Source: Raphanus sativus
Taxonomy: Eukaryota > Streptophyta > Magnoliopsida > Brassicales > Brassicaceae
Direction of reading: 5' to 3'
DNA length: 64,000 nt
NCBI RefSeq assembly: GCF_000801105.2
Contig: NC_079514.1
Coordinates: 4,712,001-4,776,000, forward strand
Shown: positions 44,301 through 58,742 of the stretch, piece after piece
Position numbering within the stretch: the stretch's first letter is position 1
How the letters are laid out: every line of letters starts with the position of its first letter
Made by a program: the position numbers and the translations under genes
Notes under the pieces: generated by a model
Told to the model about the DNA's origin: nothing
Database searches by the model: none
What the model saw: the letters and a program-made list of their open reading frames with translations, nothing else

Positions 44301-47200
44301 AAAAGAAAAATCACCCCGGAATTATTAAAAAAAAATTGTTAGGGTATGTCGGCCGGGCCGAACCGAACCGAACGGGGGCAAGCCGTTTAGGTGACAGTGA
44401 AGTCTTCCTTTTTTAAATGTGAACTTAACAAAATTTCAATCAGAAGAGAAAATAAGACCAAGTCGACACATGTCCAACTCCAAGTTGACCATAGAGACCA
44501 AATACATACAGTTCCCAATCTTTAATTTACTTGCCTCCTTTAACGAATACAAAATTGCTCGCGTTCTTTTCTTTTCTAGCTCCTTCCCGATCTGTCAGCC
44601 TCCCTTTATTTTACTCTATTACTTTCTTCTTTTTTTCTTCTTATAGTAATGCGTTACCACTGACCATATTCTATCTTTTTCTCATATTCTTATTATAAAA
44701 TCATAACTTCAAAAATCACAGAAATTGTCTAAATCGAAGCAAAAGCAGAAAATGTTACACACACAAGTGCTTGTTGTTAGGATATCCCGATGTCTTGCAT
44801 TACATAAGTTTATATCACACGACCTTGATTTTCGTAGACGAATACACTTGAATCTGAGACTCACTTTGCCGAGTTAGTTCTCAACGTCATTTTACGTCGA
44901 TGAGGAAAGTAGCCAAACATACAGCTGTAAGCTGTACAAGACTGCGATCGACAAGTTGCCCATTTTGGAGTCATTTTCTGTTGGATTGCATATCATCAAC
45001 GTTCATCGAGTACTTCGCAATTAAGTCTGACATGATATATATTTTTTCGTCGACGTGTTTTCGCTCGCACGATAAGAAATCTGTATAGACCTAATACTCC
45101 AGTTATGTATTAGACACTTTTAGCTTAACATTATGAATGTTTCATGAGCACGTTCACTAATCGAGTTTCAGATATTAGCAAGACTCATTTACAAACACTT
45201 TCACAATCTGCAATGGTACGTGTTGTTTGTGATTTCTTATGTACATGCCGCTTCTATATTTGCCTAGTAAAGGAGTTAGTTATTAATCGGTATATGGTTT
45301 TATATGAGTGGCTCCTTCGGCCAATGTACGTATAGGCTTGATTTATTTTCCAATATTAAATCAAATGTGCACAAGTAGGCCACATACGAAGCAACTTGCC
45401 AAATCAATTTGTAAAGAAACACATATATCGTTAGTTGATGGAATATATCACTGTTAACAGTGAATAGTACATATTATTAAAATTTGCAAAAGTGATATAT
45501 AGAAACTTTAGTTACATGAACCGAATCATTGAAAGATGTGTTGTCACTTGCGCTAGTTTAAGTAAAGAAAAAAATATTCATACTGTTACTGATATCGACT
45601 TTCTCAGTCGTCAGTACCAAGAGAAACACAAAATATTGTATCAAAAAAAAAAAATATAGGCTATATAATATACGAAGCATGACGAACCACGTTGCAGCAG
45701 CTACTTGGTTATATGTTTATGGTGTTATGTACCAACTTGTACTCGTCTTTTTGCCCAACTCAAATCATAAGAACTTTTAAATTTGTGAAGCTGGAAGAAC
45801 CACGAGAACTTCAGGTTGCCACAAAATAATATAAGAAATGTAACGATCACAATGATGATGAATGGGGATCATGATGGTGACAGTAGTTTAAGTTTGACAA
45901 TAGCATATGATCAAGACTGTTAAATATTCCGTGACATGCTAGTTTGAAAATAGCATAACATGCTAGTTTGCCACACCAAAAATTTAGTTAATTTTACCAA
46001 ATATGCTAATAAAATCATTGGAACGTTATAGGTTTACTTTTGTTCATGTTTCATATATATGTGACATTTGTTTATTTTTTCTATTAGTTAAATGAGATTT
46101 CTCTTTAAATTCTGTAAATTATTATAATAAATTTTTCAAATGGGTATTACTTGGTTGAGAACCGATAATTTAGGAGTGATAAAACAGGAAACAAGATTAG
46201 TCTAACACAAACATATAAACGGTCGTGGCAGAGGTAACTATCGACAGTTCTGGAACCAACACTCTTTTCACAATCTCAGTGGTCTTGGCCGCAACAATTT
46301 TCTTGGACGCTGAGTTATGTTTCTTAAGTTTGTATGGTTGATAGGATCCCAGCTGGAAAGAGATATGATAATTATACACTACTATACAGAATGTGTTAGA
46401 GCTTTCTAGTATTTGTCTTCTAGTTTATATTAGTGGTTTTCAAACCACCTTTTTCATTATTGGGGGTTCGAAACTAGTCATACTAGCTCGGTCTGGCATA
46501 TTGTCTATTGATGATTGACCATTAATCAATTGAAGTAAATAAAATGAAGTTTCAAATATAAAACACTATAGTACTCCCATAATTAGTCCATTTTTTTTTG
46601 TCACTGTCTCCCATAATTAGTCCATTACATTTACAATATATTGTATAATTTGGTTCACATCTGTTAGGCACCTGCAAAAACTCGGTGAGTTATTTAGTGA
46701 TGAAAGATTTTATTCGAGTGTCATTATGCTAAAGTTGGTGGATATTATTCTCTCATTTAGGAACAACCAAATGTGAAATGTCAAACTCTATTATCATTCT
46801 TTTTAGGTTTATCTCAGGGTTGACGAATAATATTATTCAAGCCTAAGTGAATAAATGCAAAACATTATTCGCACATTAAGGAACACTAAAATGTCAAACT
46901 CAAATATCATTTTTAATCATATATCATGGTCGACGAATATTGTATCGTACAATTGCTTGGACAAGGGATGGTGGTTTCGTACGTGATGGTGGTGTTGTTA
47001 AAAGAATTATTTTTTTGGCCAAATATGGTGCTAAAAGATTCTTTATTTGTTTTATTTAGTGATTTGAAACTAGAGAAAACAGTTTGACCGATAAACGAGT
47101 GTGGGGGCGCTGAGAATGTGTTTGTTGTAGTGTGGTGTGCATGCATACGTTATCATTTCGTCGTCATCATGGTATTAATATTATGGAAGAATTGAACGTA

Positions 47201-47248
47201 GAGGCATATCCTCATTTTATACTAGAGGCATATCCTCATTTTGTACTA
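47201..47248. repeat. 24-bp tandem duplication
   Basis: Units 47201-47224 and 47225-47248 both begin GAGGCATATCCTCATTTT and differ at one base. Confidence 0.93.
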
Positions 47249-47526
47249 TCTTATAGTATATGTATTTAATTATAAATTAAACTGAAAATCATCAAGCTTT
47301 TACACATTTCATTCGACTTAAGCAGTTATAGAACACAGAGAGCTCTGCTTGGACAATTGATACATATGGACTCAACGTCTTTACTCTTGGGCTTGATGGC
47401 TCTCCATTTATCAGGGGTGCATCCAGCTAGCAGCTTTGAGATCATCAAGCTTACTATAAAACGTCTTGTAGAACTGCAAAACATTAGAAAAAGAAAACTG
47501 AATTACTATATCGAGTCAAGTTGACC

Positions 47527-47529
<3 letters not shown>

Positions 47530-47561
<32 letters not shown>
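47530..47561. repeat. (AT)n microsatellite
   Basis: About 16 AT units followed by a T run. It lies in the presumed intron of the unknown relic. Confidence 0.95.
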
Positions 47562-47563
<2 letters not shown>

Positions 47564-47694
47564 TTAAAGATGGTTTGGTTTTGAGCTATATATATTGTAA
47601 GAGCAGCAGGTAAATGCTGAGAAGTTACTTCTAGAGTGAGGGAGAAACAAGACGTTTTATTTGCCTTCTACTGACTACTGTCATGTCAACAGGC

Positions 47695-47775
47695 CCTGGA
47701 CTTATACGGTTATACCCATGGTTTGAACTCAGGTCTTTAAACATCATTACTTATAACCACTAGACTAAACAAACT
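47695..47775 (-). mobile_element. tRNA-derived SINE-like head
   Basis: On the minus strand TAGTCTAGTGGTTA matches a pol III A box and GAGTTCAAACC matches a B box about 30 bases downstream, the arrangement of a tRNA-derived SINE. The sequence does not fold as an intact tRNA. The 3' limit and target duplication are not evident. Confidence 0.4.
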
Positions 47776-48103
47776 ATTAAGAAATCAAGGCCGAAAATAG
47801 TAAACCATGCCTTTCTACTACTTCCCCAGAGGACCGGGCCTGCATCTCAGCAGTCATATCAGTTGAGTAGTTATAGAAGATGCAATGAAATATGGATACA
47901 TTAATGTTACCTTGAAATTGTGAATGTGCGTCTTAAAGCCCATGGGCTGCGACACAACTTCTATGATTGTAAGAAACCACGTCTGCATTTCATGTTCTAA
48001 TTAGATCAGATCTTTTGATGTTATTATCTTTTGGTAAAAAAATAAAGATCTGGGATTATACGTATTGGTGCACGACTCAAAACTCTTTTTTTTTGCAGCA
48101 GCA

Positions 48104-50485
48104 ATGAATCTTCTTCTCCACCTATCTCTCGTCGCTCTGATCTCTCTCCTCTGTCTCCACCACCACTACAGTGTCCTCGCATCGTCCCACTTCGAAGGCT
48201 TCGATGCCGAAGACGACGATCTCTCCGAGGATCCCACCGAGCTTCACCACTCCCTCACTCCTCCTCCCCCACTAACTCAATCCGAGTCAACGCTTCCAGA
48301 TCCAGAACCAGATTCCACTCCGGTCACTAAACCGGACCCTCCTCCGACTCAAACCGGTTCCTCCAAGAAGCTCTCACTCGATTACTGGGACGAAGACGAG
48401 TTCGAAGGCTTACCTGAGGAAGAAGAACCAACGAAGGATGAATCTCCGATCGCTGCTGATGAAATCAAAGATCCACAGTCTCCAGATCCATCTGCTTCTT
48501 CTGAAGACGGTTACATCCCCGAGAAGAAGAAGCAACTTTCCTCGTACACAGTCGAGATCGTCTGCGTCTCGATCTTGATCGCTTACCTGATCAACTACTT
48601 CCTCGGGAAACGCGACAACGAGAGCCTCGCTCTCTCCTGGGCCTCCAAGTTCGCTCTCAAAGACGCCATCCTCGAGAAGAACTTCAGCTTGCTCGGCGTC
48701 GGCGGCCAAGGAGAGGAAGACTCTCCTCTGCTGCTCAAAGAGGCGACGAACGTGTTTAAATTCTACGCGAGCGGGCGTAGGTACTGCCACGGGCTTCTGG
48801 CGACGTTGGAGCTCAAGAGCAGGCACGATCTGATCTCCAGGCTGTTCAATTGCGTGGTGCCGTGTAAAGACGAGATCGGTGTCGAGGTTTATATGAATGA
48901 TGAGGCGATGGATCATGTTGTGTTTGCTGTGGCGAGGAAGAAGGCGGCGAAAGGGATGCTTAAGGAGATGAGGGATCTGCAGAGGTTTGGTGGGATGGTG
49001 GCTGCTCCTGGTGGGAGGAAGTGGGTGGCCGAGGAGTTGGCTGTTGTCTCTGAGTCTAAGGAGGTCGCTGGGGATATGATCACTGATGTTGTTCTTGATC
49101 AGGTCAGATGGCTTAATTAATCTCTTGGTAGTTTAGTTTAGTGTCTTCTTGGACTTAAGTGGTAACCATTTAATGGATGAACATACAAGTTTTGTGCAAA
49201 TGAACTGGCTTTGGCTCCATTTCTCTGTATTCCCTGGGCTTATTGTTGGTTCCTTAAGAAGACATTAGATTATATGTAATTATATTGGATGAATGCGATA
49301 CTCTTAAGCCAAAGGGACGTGCTTGATCAGAGTAAGAACTCCAGTGATCAGTTAGCTTGGACAGTTAGTTCCCTTTTGCTAAGAACCCTACCAGCCTTCT
49401 TTTTTTTTGTGTGTGTGAATCCAACTGGCTTGTCTCTCCTTCAAACTGTACAGAGGTGTAGGGTGAAAACTTGGTGATGAAAAATTGCGCAAGTTTCTAG
49501 TGTGATGATATATTTAGGCAGGATGGTAGTGATATGTTGAAGTAGTAAGATTACTACCTACCTGAGTTCAGAATGTATTGAGGATGAAATACTTTATAGT
49601 CTGTTTTGATGTTCCTCTCTCTCTTACCAAAAGTTTCCGAAGCATTTGATAGTGTGTTTTTTTCTCTGATGTTTGATCACTAATCAAAGAATTGAATGCT
49701 TACATGACTGTTAACAAATGATGTTACTGCGGTATGGCTAGTGTTTCATTGTTGTAGGTTTATAATATATGCCCCAGTTTTATATGTCAATTGTGACACA
49801 GTTGCCTTGAGTGAATGACTTGGTGCATGATTATGTTGATGTGAAAAATGGATCTCAATGATTGGACTTTAGCTTTGTTTTGCTTCGCCTATTGATGTGT
49901 GTACTATAGCCTCAAATTATCTTTTAATACTAATCAGCTTTCAATGATGCAATTGCGCTCTGTAGGTTTTTGGTGACAAATCGTTCGAAAAGTTTGGCAA
50001 GTATTTCATTTCAATGCATTTTTCGGACCAACATCCTGGCAAACACAGGAAGATGCTGCTTTTTAAGTTCGCCTTACCTGATGCTAAGCACATGGATGAT
50101 ATGGTCCGCTTGATAGCGCTAATTCCGTATTACATTGACTTAATTGGCCGCTACAAGCTCAGCTCCCAGGTACAGGGGCAAAACATATCACCACTTTGCC
50201 ATTTCATCGTCATGTGCGAGTCAGGTTGAATGAAAATTAAATTACTGTCTGCAGGCACGGAACAAAACTGACGGAGCTAGGCAAAAGGTGGCGCAGGAAG
50301 CGTACAAGGAACTTGAGAGTGTGAGGCAAGAGGCATTGCAGAGAAAGAAAGCAGAGAAGAAGAGGTTACTGGAGGAAGCGGAGGCAAAGCTTAGCGGTGA
50401 GGCTCTGAGGAAGAAAGAGGCAAAGGAACGTGCACGCCAGATGAAGAAGTCAATGCCAAAAGTTAAGATGAGTCGTGGTCACTAG
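48104..50485 (+). CDS. CCDC47-like ER membrane protein (DUF1682, PAT-complex type)
   Basis: I chose ATG 48104, the first methionine ahead of the signal sequence MNLLLHLSLVALISLLCL; the frame stays open upstream but with no ATG. Stop TAG 50483-50485. Exons are 48104-49101, about 49966-50168 and about 50256-50485, about 475 residues. After the signal peptide comes an acidic, Pro-rich lumenal stretch, then a transmembrane helix TVEIVCVSILIAYLINYFLG near residues 160-180. The cytosolic DUF1682 domain follows (GRRYCHGLLATLELKSRHDL and YYIDLIGRYKLS) and the tail is a Lys/Arg/Glu coiled coil ending KVKMSRGH. Animal CCDC47 works with Asterix in the ER to protect multipass membrane proteins during insertion; the same role in plants is inferred. 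Orthologue of At4g24330. The first intron is about 860 bp. Confidence 0.93.
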
Positions 50486-51294
50486 ACTCGAAGCATAGAG
50501 GGACGTCTCATTTAAGGTCGCACAATCCCATGTTTGCCATTGGAATAGCTATTCCTCTACACTCCCGTTTTAGCCTTTTCGATTAGATCTTTTCTCTTTG
50601 CTTTCATGAACCTCCACTTGCGCCGAGGCCTCGTTTCTTGTTCACTGGAAGTAACATCCTTTATTCTCAGTTAGTCACTGCACTAATAAAAAAAAAGAGA
50701 GTTACAGTTGAAGCATTAATGGCATAAGTTTTTCTCTTGATTGCGTTTTAAAATCGTCACCTTGTCTATGCGAAGGTCAAAGCTCAAGACTTTGTTCCTA
50801 GTCTCACTTACAGAGCGTTGCATTGAGCTCCAGTAACAGTTGTAGCCTCCAAGCTAGGGAGAGGTCTGCAACAAAGACGCATCCAAATGGATCTCCCCAT
50901 TATACTGTTTTTGTTATATACAACAAATGTTTCTTTACATTTTCGTGTATTGATTTTGTATATTTATGAAAAGTATAAATTTTCGAAGATGCAATTTCTA
51001 AGGGAAAATAATAGCGACGAAGGAAGGAATCACTGCAACATATTTTTACATATTAAAACATACTCTGCAAAGCCTTTAGTCAAAAAAAAAAAAAAAATAC
51101 TCTGCAACAATAGTGTGGATAATATTGATTTTTTATTCTATATTTCCAATTTTCCCTGATATATTTAAAAAAAAACGTATGTGGCAAGTAAGCCCACACC
51201 AATACTAGGTTTTATTAGGCGCCTGTGGTGTATATGAAAGAAACCTAGTACTAAACGGAAGGACGACTTGTGTCTGAGAATTTGTTCAGAGAGG
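50486..51294. other. Spacer between the CCDC47-like and NYN genes
   Basis: Holds the CCDC47-like 3' UTR, then AT-rich DNA with A runs near 51080. No coding remnant seen. Confidence 0.5.
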
Positions 51295-53282
51295 ATGTCG
51301 GGGTACGATGCGGCGAAGGCAGGTAAAATAATATCGGTGTGGTGGGACATGAAGGACTGTCCGATTCCGGAGGGGTATGATGCTCGTCGGGTCCGTCCAA
51401 GTATAGAGAGAGCGTTCAAGGACCGAGGCTACACGGGTCCTGTCTCCATCACTGCATATGCCGACCAAACACAAACCCCTTGCCACGTCCTGCGAGGACT
51501 CTCTTCCACTGGAGTCGCTGTTGCACATACCAGACCCGGTTAGTCTTTTGGTAACAAAAAAACACCCCTAGACTTAAACATTAATGTTACTTCCTCCAAT
51601 TCACAGGAAGCACGTGCTCACACATGTACCGGGATATGGTGGAATGGCGAGGTCAAAATCCACCTCCGGCTACAATAATGATCATATCCGATCAGGTGGA
51701 AGGTGACTTCTCCTGGGATCTGGCCCGGCTACAACAGCGCGCTAGATACGGCCTTTTTCTAGCTTACTCGATGAAGCAATGCAATGATTATCTACTGCTC
51801 TGTTTTGCAAACTGTCGCTGGGAACAATTACTAGAAGAAGAAGAAGGAGGCGCACCACTTGTTGCGGATTTAGGATTCTCACCCGCTCCCATGTTTTATT
51901 GCAAATCGTGCAATTTCGATTGCCAAAGCCTGAACATGTTCAGGAAGCATCTCTCCAGTTATAAGCATGGACAGCAAGTAAGCATGCATCCTCTCTCTGT
52001 CTCAAATACTTTTCTTTCACGCATGCTCTGAGTACCAAAACTCTTTTGTCAAGCTCAGGAGGCTATAAAACCTCCGAACACAAAACTCTTATCTGTAACG
52101 AAGTCTTGGGCAAGGAACTACCCGGCCACGCCTGAACACGCCACAGCTAAAATACATGTGTTGTGGGACATGAAGGGCTGCCCCATTCCTGAGGGGTACG
52201 ATGCTCGTAGGGTCCGTCCGAGTATAGAAATGGCGTTCAAGGAACTAGGCTACTCTGGTTCTGTCTCCATCACTGCCTTTGCCGACCAAAAAATCCCTGT
52301 TCACCACCTTCTAGCGCTCTCTTCCACTGGAGTCGATTTTGCACATACCGTTACCTGTTAAGTCTCTTTTCCATGTTATATAATTATTATTAGGGTTTTA
52401 ATTTTCAACTGAAATTATTTATTTCCTTTTTTTTTTTGTTGAAACAACAGGGGTCCATTACAGTTGCATGATTTCAGAGTTTGTGCGATGGATAAATGAT
52501 AATCCTGCTCCGGCTTCAATTATGATCATATCGGATGAAGTGGCTTCAAGCAAGTCCCGTTCAAAACTTATTGGCCGGAGACTGCAAGAGAGTAACTACA
52601 AGTGTTTTTTGGCTTATTCAGTTAGGCCTTCTGAAACGCCACTCCTGGTCACTTCTGCGGAGTGGCTGTGGGATAGCTTACTTGCAGGTATTTTGTTTGT
52701 TCTCTCATCTTCCCACTACATTACCACCAAAACTAATTATTATTACGCTGAGCTTTTTTTTTTCTCTTTCTTTTTCCTCTCCCAGTTTCAGAGACAAGAA
52801 GACACATTCTTCAGAAGTGTAGTGAAAGTGAAAGGGTTGTTGCATCTTCCGGAATGTTTTCTTGCAAATTGTGTTATTGTGATTGCAAAAGCCTCGATGC
52901 TTTCAATAAGCATCTCTCAAGTGAAGAACATACAAAGGAAGTACGCTCCATCCTCTCTATCCAATATAATAGATTTGTCTCTAACCATTTGAGCAACAAC
53001 CTGTTTTAACTTTTTCTATTCGTTGTCAAACAGGAACACAGAATCAATACGCATTCTCAATCTTTTCCTACCCGGCATAGGCAATTTAAAATATCCAAAT
53101 ACCATGATGAGGCAAGGTTTTTTTTTCCTTGATAGTGATAACTGATAAATAGATTCTTAACAGAGAAGAATGTAAATACTCAGATGTTTGAACATGTTGT
53201 AGGTAGGATATCCTCCCAAGACCAAACGTATGAAGAAAGCACCCCGAAAGGGTTTTCTCCCAAGAACATTACGTTTTACTAG
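51295..53282 (+). CDS. Double NYN-domain protein with two C2H2 zinc fingers
   Basis: ATG 51295 (MSGYDAAKAGKI), stop TAG 53280-53282 after the acceptor at 53216. The protein is an internal duplication. Unit 1 has an NYN (PIN-like RNase) start WWDMKDCPIPEGYDARRVRP, IMIISDQVEGDF in the core, and a finger CKSCNFDCQSLNMFRKHLSS with KH. Unit 2 has LWDMKGCPIPEGYDARRVRP, IMIISDEVASSK, and CKLCYCDCKSLDAFNKHLSS with EEH. Introns fall at matching places in both units (after HTRP and after HTVT; within the fingers' tails). The conserved Asp of WDM and the Asp of IISD are kept in both. NYN proteins of the MARF1 type cleave RNA; activity here is inferred. This family is expanded in crucifers. I cannot name an orthologue. 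The last exon is less certain. Confidence 0.85.
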
Positions 53283-53619
53283 ACGTTGAAATTGTGTTTT
53301 ACAAGAGTGAAGCTCCCTTCCTTTCTAGTCTATATTTCTTGTTTGTTCTCAACCACTGCTTGTTTAAATTAAACTGAATGGTGTTTTCTTAGTACGATTA
53401 TGATTCATTGTGCAATTTTATCACTGGGATTAAACTATGGGATCATTTGAAAAATATCCTTATTTATAGTTCCAAAAGAAGGCAATAACATGCAGGAATA
53501 ACGTAACAACACATTCTGTAAAAACATTTCGTGTTCACATGCGTTGTTTCTCAACCCAATCAAGCCTACAAAATCATGTGTTTCATCGGATATATGAATT
53601 CAAAACCGTATTTCTTTCA
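53283..53619. other. Convergent 3' ends of the NYN gene and cpHsc70-1
   Basis: Short AT-rich spacer between tail-to-tail genes, presumably both 3' UTRs. Nothing else seen. Confidence 0.55.
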
Positions 53620-56567
<2,948 letters not shown>

Positions 56568-57108
56568 TTTTTCGAGGTTGCGAGAGAAGGAAAGGCGACG
56601 ACGTGAGTGGAGAGAGATGAGAGGGAGAGATGAGAAGGAGAGGTTGAAGAGAAACCCTAGTGGTGGTGTTAGGTGAGAGGAGGAAGAAGATAAGAAAACG
56701 GTGGAGACTGGAGTAGCTAGCAGTAGAAGATTCTGGAAGAGGCCTTGGATGGGCTTTATGGGCTTCAAAAGGCCCTTAACTGTATCATCTCCCTTTTACA
56801 CAAACAAAACCTACAAGGGTGGGGCATTGCTTAAATGACAAAGAGATCTTCACAAGCATTGCTTAAATAATAGTCTCACGAAAACAAGTCAAGATCTAAG
56901 ATCATGTTTATTGTAGGAGATATTGTTAATTATTTTGTTAGAAAATCATCAAAGAGCATATACAAGATGTTCACTTCAGATCAAGTAGCAATTCCAATAT
57001 TGGACGTGAAGTTTTACCAAAAAAAAACAAAATATTGGACGTGAAGCTTGTGGACTTCAAAACTACCAATTAACTCGTCGATATTCCTAATAAGTTTTTC
57101 TTTTTTAC
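56568..57108. other. cpHsc70-1 upstream region
   Basis: The first 200 bases are CT/GA-rich leader and promoter of cpHsc70-1; the rest is AT-rich. A GGGCTTTATGGGCTTCAAAA stretch near 56752 contains telo-box-like/site II-like GGGCTT words often found near crucifer promoters. No gene seen. Confidence 0.4.
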
Positions 57109-57116
57109 ATAAAATG

Positions 57117-57417
57117 CAGGGCGGCTTAAGCGGGGACAAGCGGTGCGACCGTTCCGGATCAAATCCGATGTCCCCTGTTTCTTAATAGTTAAAAGGTCTG
57201 ATTTTTTAAAAATATATGTAATTTTATATTAAAATATATATAAAGGGGTAAAATATTGTTATATAAATATAAATATTTAGTTTCATCACAGTTTTTGAAA
57301 ATATATTCATAATATTTGTTTTAAAAAAGAAAATTTATCAAAATTTGAACTAATATTAGTTTAAGGGTCAAAAAAGATTGTTGCACTAGGGTCAGTAAAA
57401 TAGTTAAACCGGTCCTG
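57117..57417. mobile_element. hAT-type non-autonomous element, 301 bp, 8-bp target duplication
   Basis: The element starts CAGGGCGGC and the reverse complement of its end starts CAGGACCGG, giving a short imperfect TIR. The 8 bases ATAAAATG flank both sides (57109-57116 and 57418-57425), the hallmark of hAT insertion. The interior is AT-rich with an AAAGGGGTAAAATATT stretch and no ORF. It is a MITE-sized hAT derivative. Confidence 0.85.
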
Positions 57418-57425
57418 ATAAAATG

Positions 57426-57924
57426 TAGTAATCTAAAACATTTCCCCTTAGAAAATGATAAAAAAATGTTCTTTTAGGCTTAGAATTTAAAAAAAAAATA
57501 TCAAACTCCATGTGCAAGTGCATGGGGCTCGATGATTCTTGGTCGAGTTTTACACTAAAGGACAATCTTGGAGTCAAGGGCCATCTCCATCTTCCAAATA
57601 AATAATATTCAATTTATTAGTCTTAATGGTTATATGATATGATTATCATATGTATAAACTATTATCTTTAGGCTAGATTTTCTTGCTGATTAGATGGATT
57701 TAGACTTGCGAAACGCAATGGGTGATCCATGGTATCTTCATTTAGTGTAATCTTATCAAGCAAGCAAAATACGTCAAAATCAGTCGTCGAATATTTAAAA
57801 CGGTCGATAGATATTGTAAGGTACATTTTCTTGTATTAAACGTTTCATAAAAAGTGGTAAGACTTTAATCGGAATATAACAAACAGATCTGTATTATATC
57901 GTAGAGAAAACCAAAAAGAGAGTT
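57426..57924. other. AT-rich spacer
   Basis: Between the hAT element and the 3' end of the small basic-protein gene. No coding or repeat feature recognised. Confidence 0.5.
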
Positions 57925-58302
57925 TCAAGAGATCCCAAAGAATCGCTTACAAGCCTTTACGAATGCTTTTTTCTTGATTTTGTTGCTCTTCTTCTTCTTA
58001 TGCATCCTCTCTTTATCATCATCTTCGTATTCATCTTCTTCTTCTTCATTGAAAGGAAGAGGAAACGTGGTAGAGCTTTGGTCATAGATTCTACAGTAAC
58101 GTTGATCAGAGACAGAAGAAGATCTTCTCATAGACATAACACTCTTCATTGGTGAGTGAAACACTTGCCCTGATGCAGCCACTGACCTGTTCCTGCTCAG
58201 CCTCGGTTTCATTTCAGCAGGTTCTTGATCGGGTTTCTGGGTCTGGAGATTGACCGGGTTGGGGTTCTTGTCAGTTGAATCCATTTTGGAGTAGCCACTC
58301 AT
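57925..58302 (-). CDS. Small basic protein of unknown function (At4g24275 type)
   Basis: Single-exon minus-strand gene, ATG 58302 (MSGYSKMDSTDKN), stop TGA 57925-57927, 125 residues. The first part is Pro/Gln/Lys-rich. The middle is Arg/Ser-rich (RLSRNRSVAAS, SMRRSSSVSDQRYC), with several likely phosphorylation sites. An acidic run EEEEDEYEDDDKE is followed by a Lys-rich nuclear-signal-like segment (KKKKSNKIKKKAF) and the C terminus ACKRFFGIS. No known domain. Position next to cpHsc70-1 fits At4g24275, which I recall only as a hypothetical protein. A broken partial copy lies upstream at 58743-58921. Confidence 0.75.
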   Translation of the reverse strand: MSGYSKMDSTDKNPNPVNLQTQKPDQEPAEMKPRLSRNRSVAASGQVFHSPMKSVMSMRRSSSVSDQRYCRIYDQSSTTFPLPFNEEEEDEYEDDDKERMHKKKKSNKIKKKAFVKACKRFFGIS

Positions 58303-58742
58303 CTTGTGTTGTCTACTTCTTCTTGACTAGTGTTACGATGATAGATTGACTGATCTAGCTACTGCGTGCCTTTTATAAATGTGTTGAGGTCCATGAATCG
58401 TGTAATTTTCAAAATTATATACAATATTATTACAGCTGGTGGAGATTGTATGTAACGTTTTTTACGGTGGGGCATGTGCACTTTGTCTGGCAAATGTTTG
58501 GCATTACATGCAAATAGCATTCATACTTCGTGTATCAAGAATATGTTGAAGCAAATAATTGGGAGACTGTTGCAAAGACTTATGTTTTCAGGGTTGCGTG
58601 AGTCCATTGTCTACATGTAAACACGCTCAGGTAGTTTTTGACACTTTGGAAGAATATTGTTTTGTGGTTGGCTGGTTTCCATTGTATACATCTGTAATCA
58701 TATATTTCTCAAACATTATTGCATAACTATGTTTTGTACTTC
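58303..58742. other. Promoter of the small basic-protein gene
   Basis: AT-rich upstream DNA between the gene and its partial copy. No other feature recognised. Confidence 0.4.

Larger units (their letters stand above)
47334..47985 (-). pseudogene. Two-exon gene relic of unknown family
   Basis: On the minus strand an acceptor-like ATGCAG near 47986 is followed by TWFLTIIEVVSQPMGFKTHI and HNFK with a GTAACA donor near 47911. A second block after TTTTGCAG near 47475 reads FYKTFYSKLDDLKAA, then in a frame shifted by one base GCTPDKWRAIKPKSKDVE and SICINCPSRALCVL. The splice-like borders and coding character suggest the last exons of a gene. The frameshift, and the (AT)n tract and SINE-like insert between them, suggest decay. 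I do not recognise the family. Confidence 0.45.
40855..48103. other. Gene-poor 7-kb spacer
   Basis: Between TFIIA-gamma and the CCDC47-like gene I find no intact gene. In Arabidopsis about ten genes (At4g24340-24430) lie here. The DNA is AT-rich, with a MULE-like terminus near 41190, short tandem repeats, an (AT)n tract, a SINE-like head and a two-exon relic near 47.3-48.0 kb. Open frames at 43391-43726, 44133-43903 and 46379-46197 are low-complexity or isolated and I do not support them as genes. Confidence 0.5.

Noticed and set aside
46197..46379. 60-codon minus-strand ORF in the gene-poor gap
   Set aside because: Isolated, unrecognised and without splice signals; not enough to call a gene.
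48410..48916. 168-codon minus-strand ORF
   Set aside because: Mirror frame of the CCDC47-like coding exon.
56568..56768. Upstream extension of the cpHsc70-1 frame
   Set aside because: Open by chance in CT-rich leader; the ATG at 56567 starts the recognised transit peptide.
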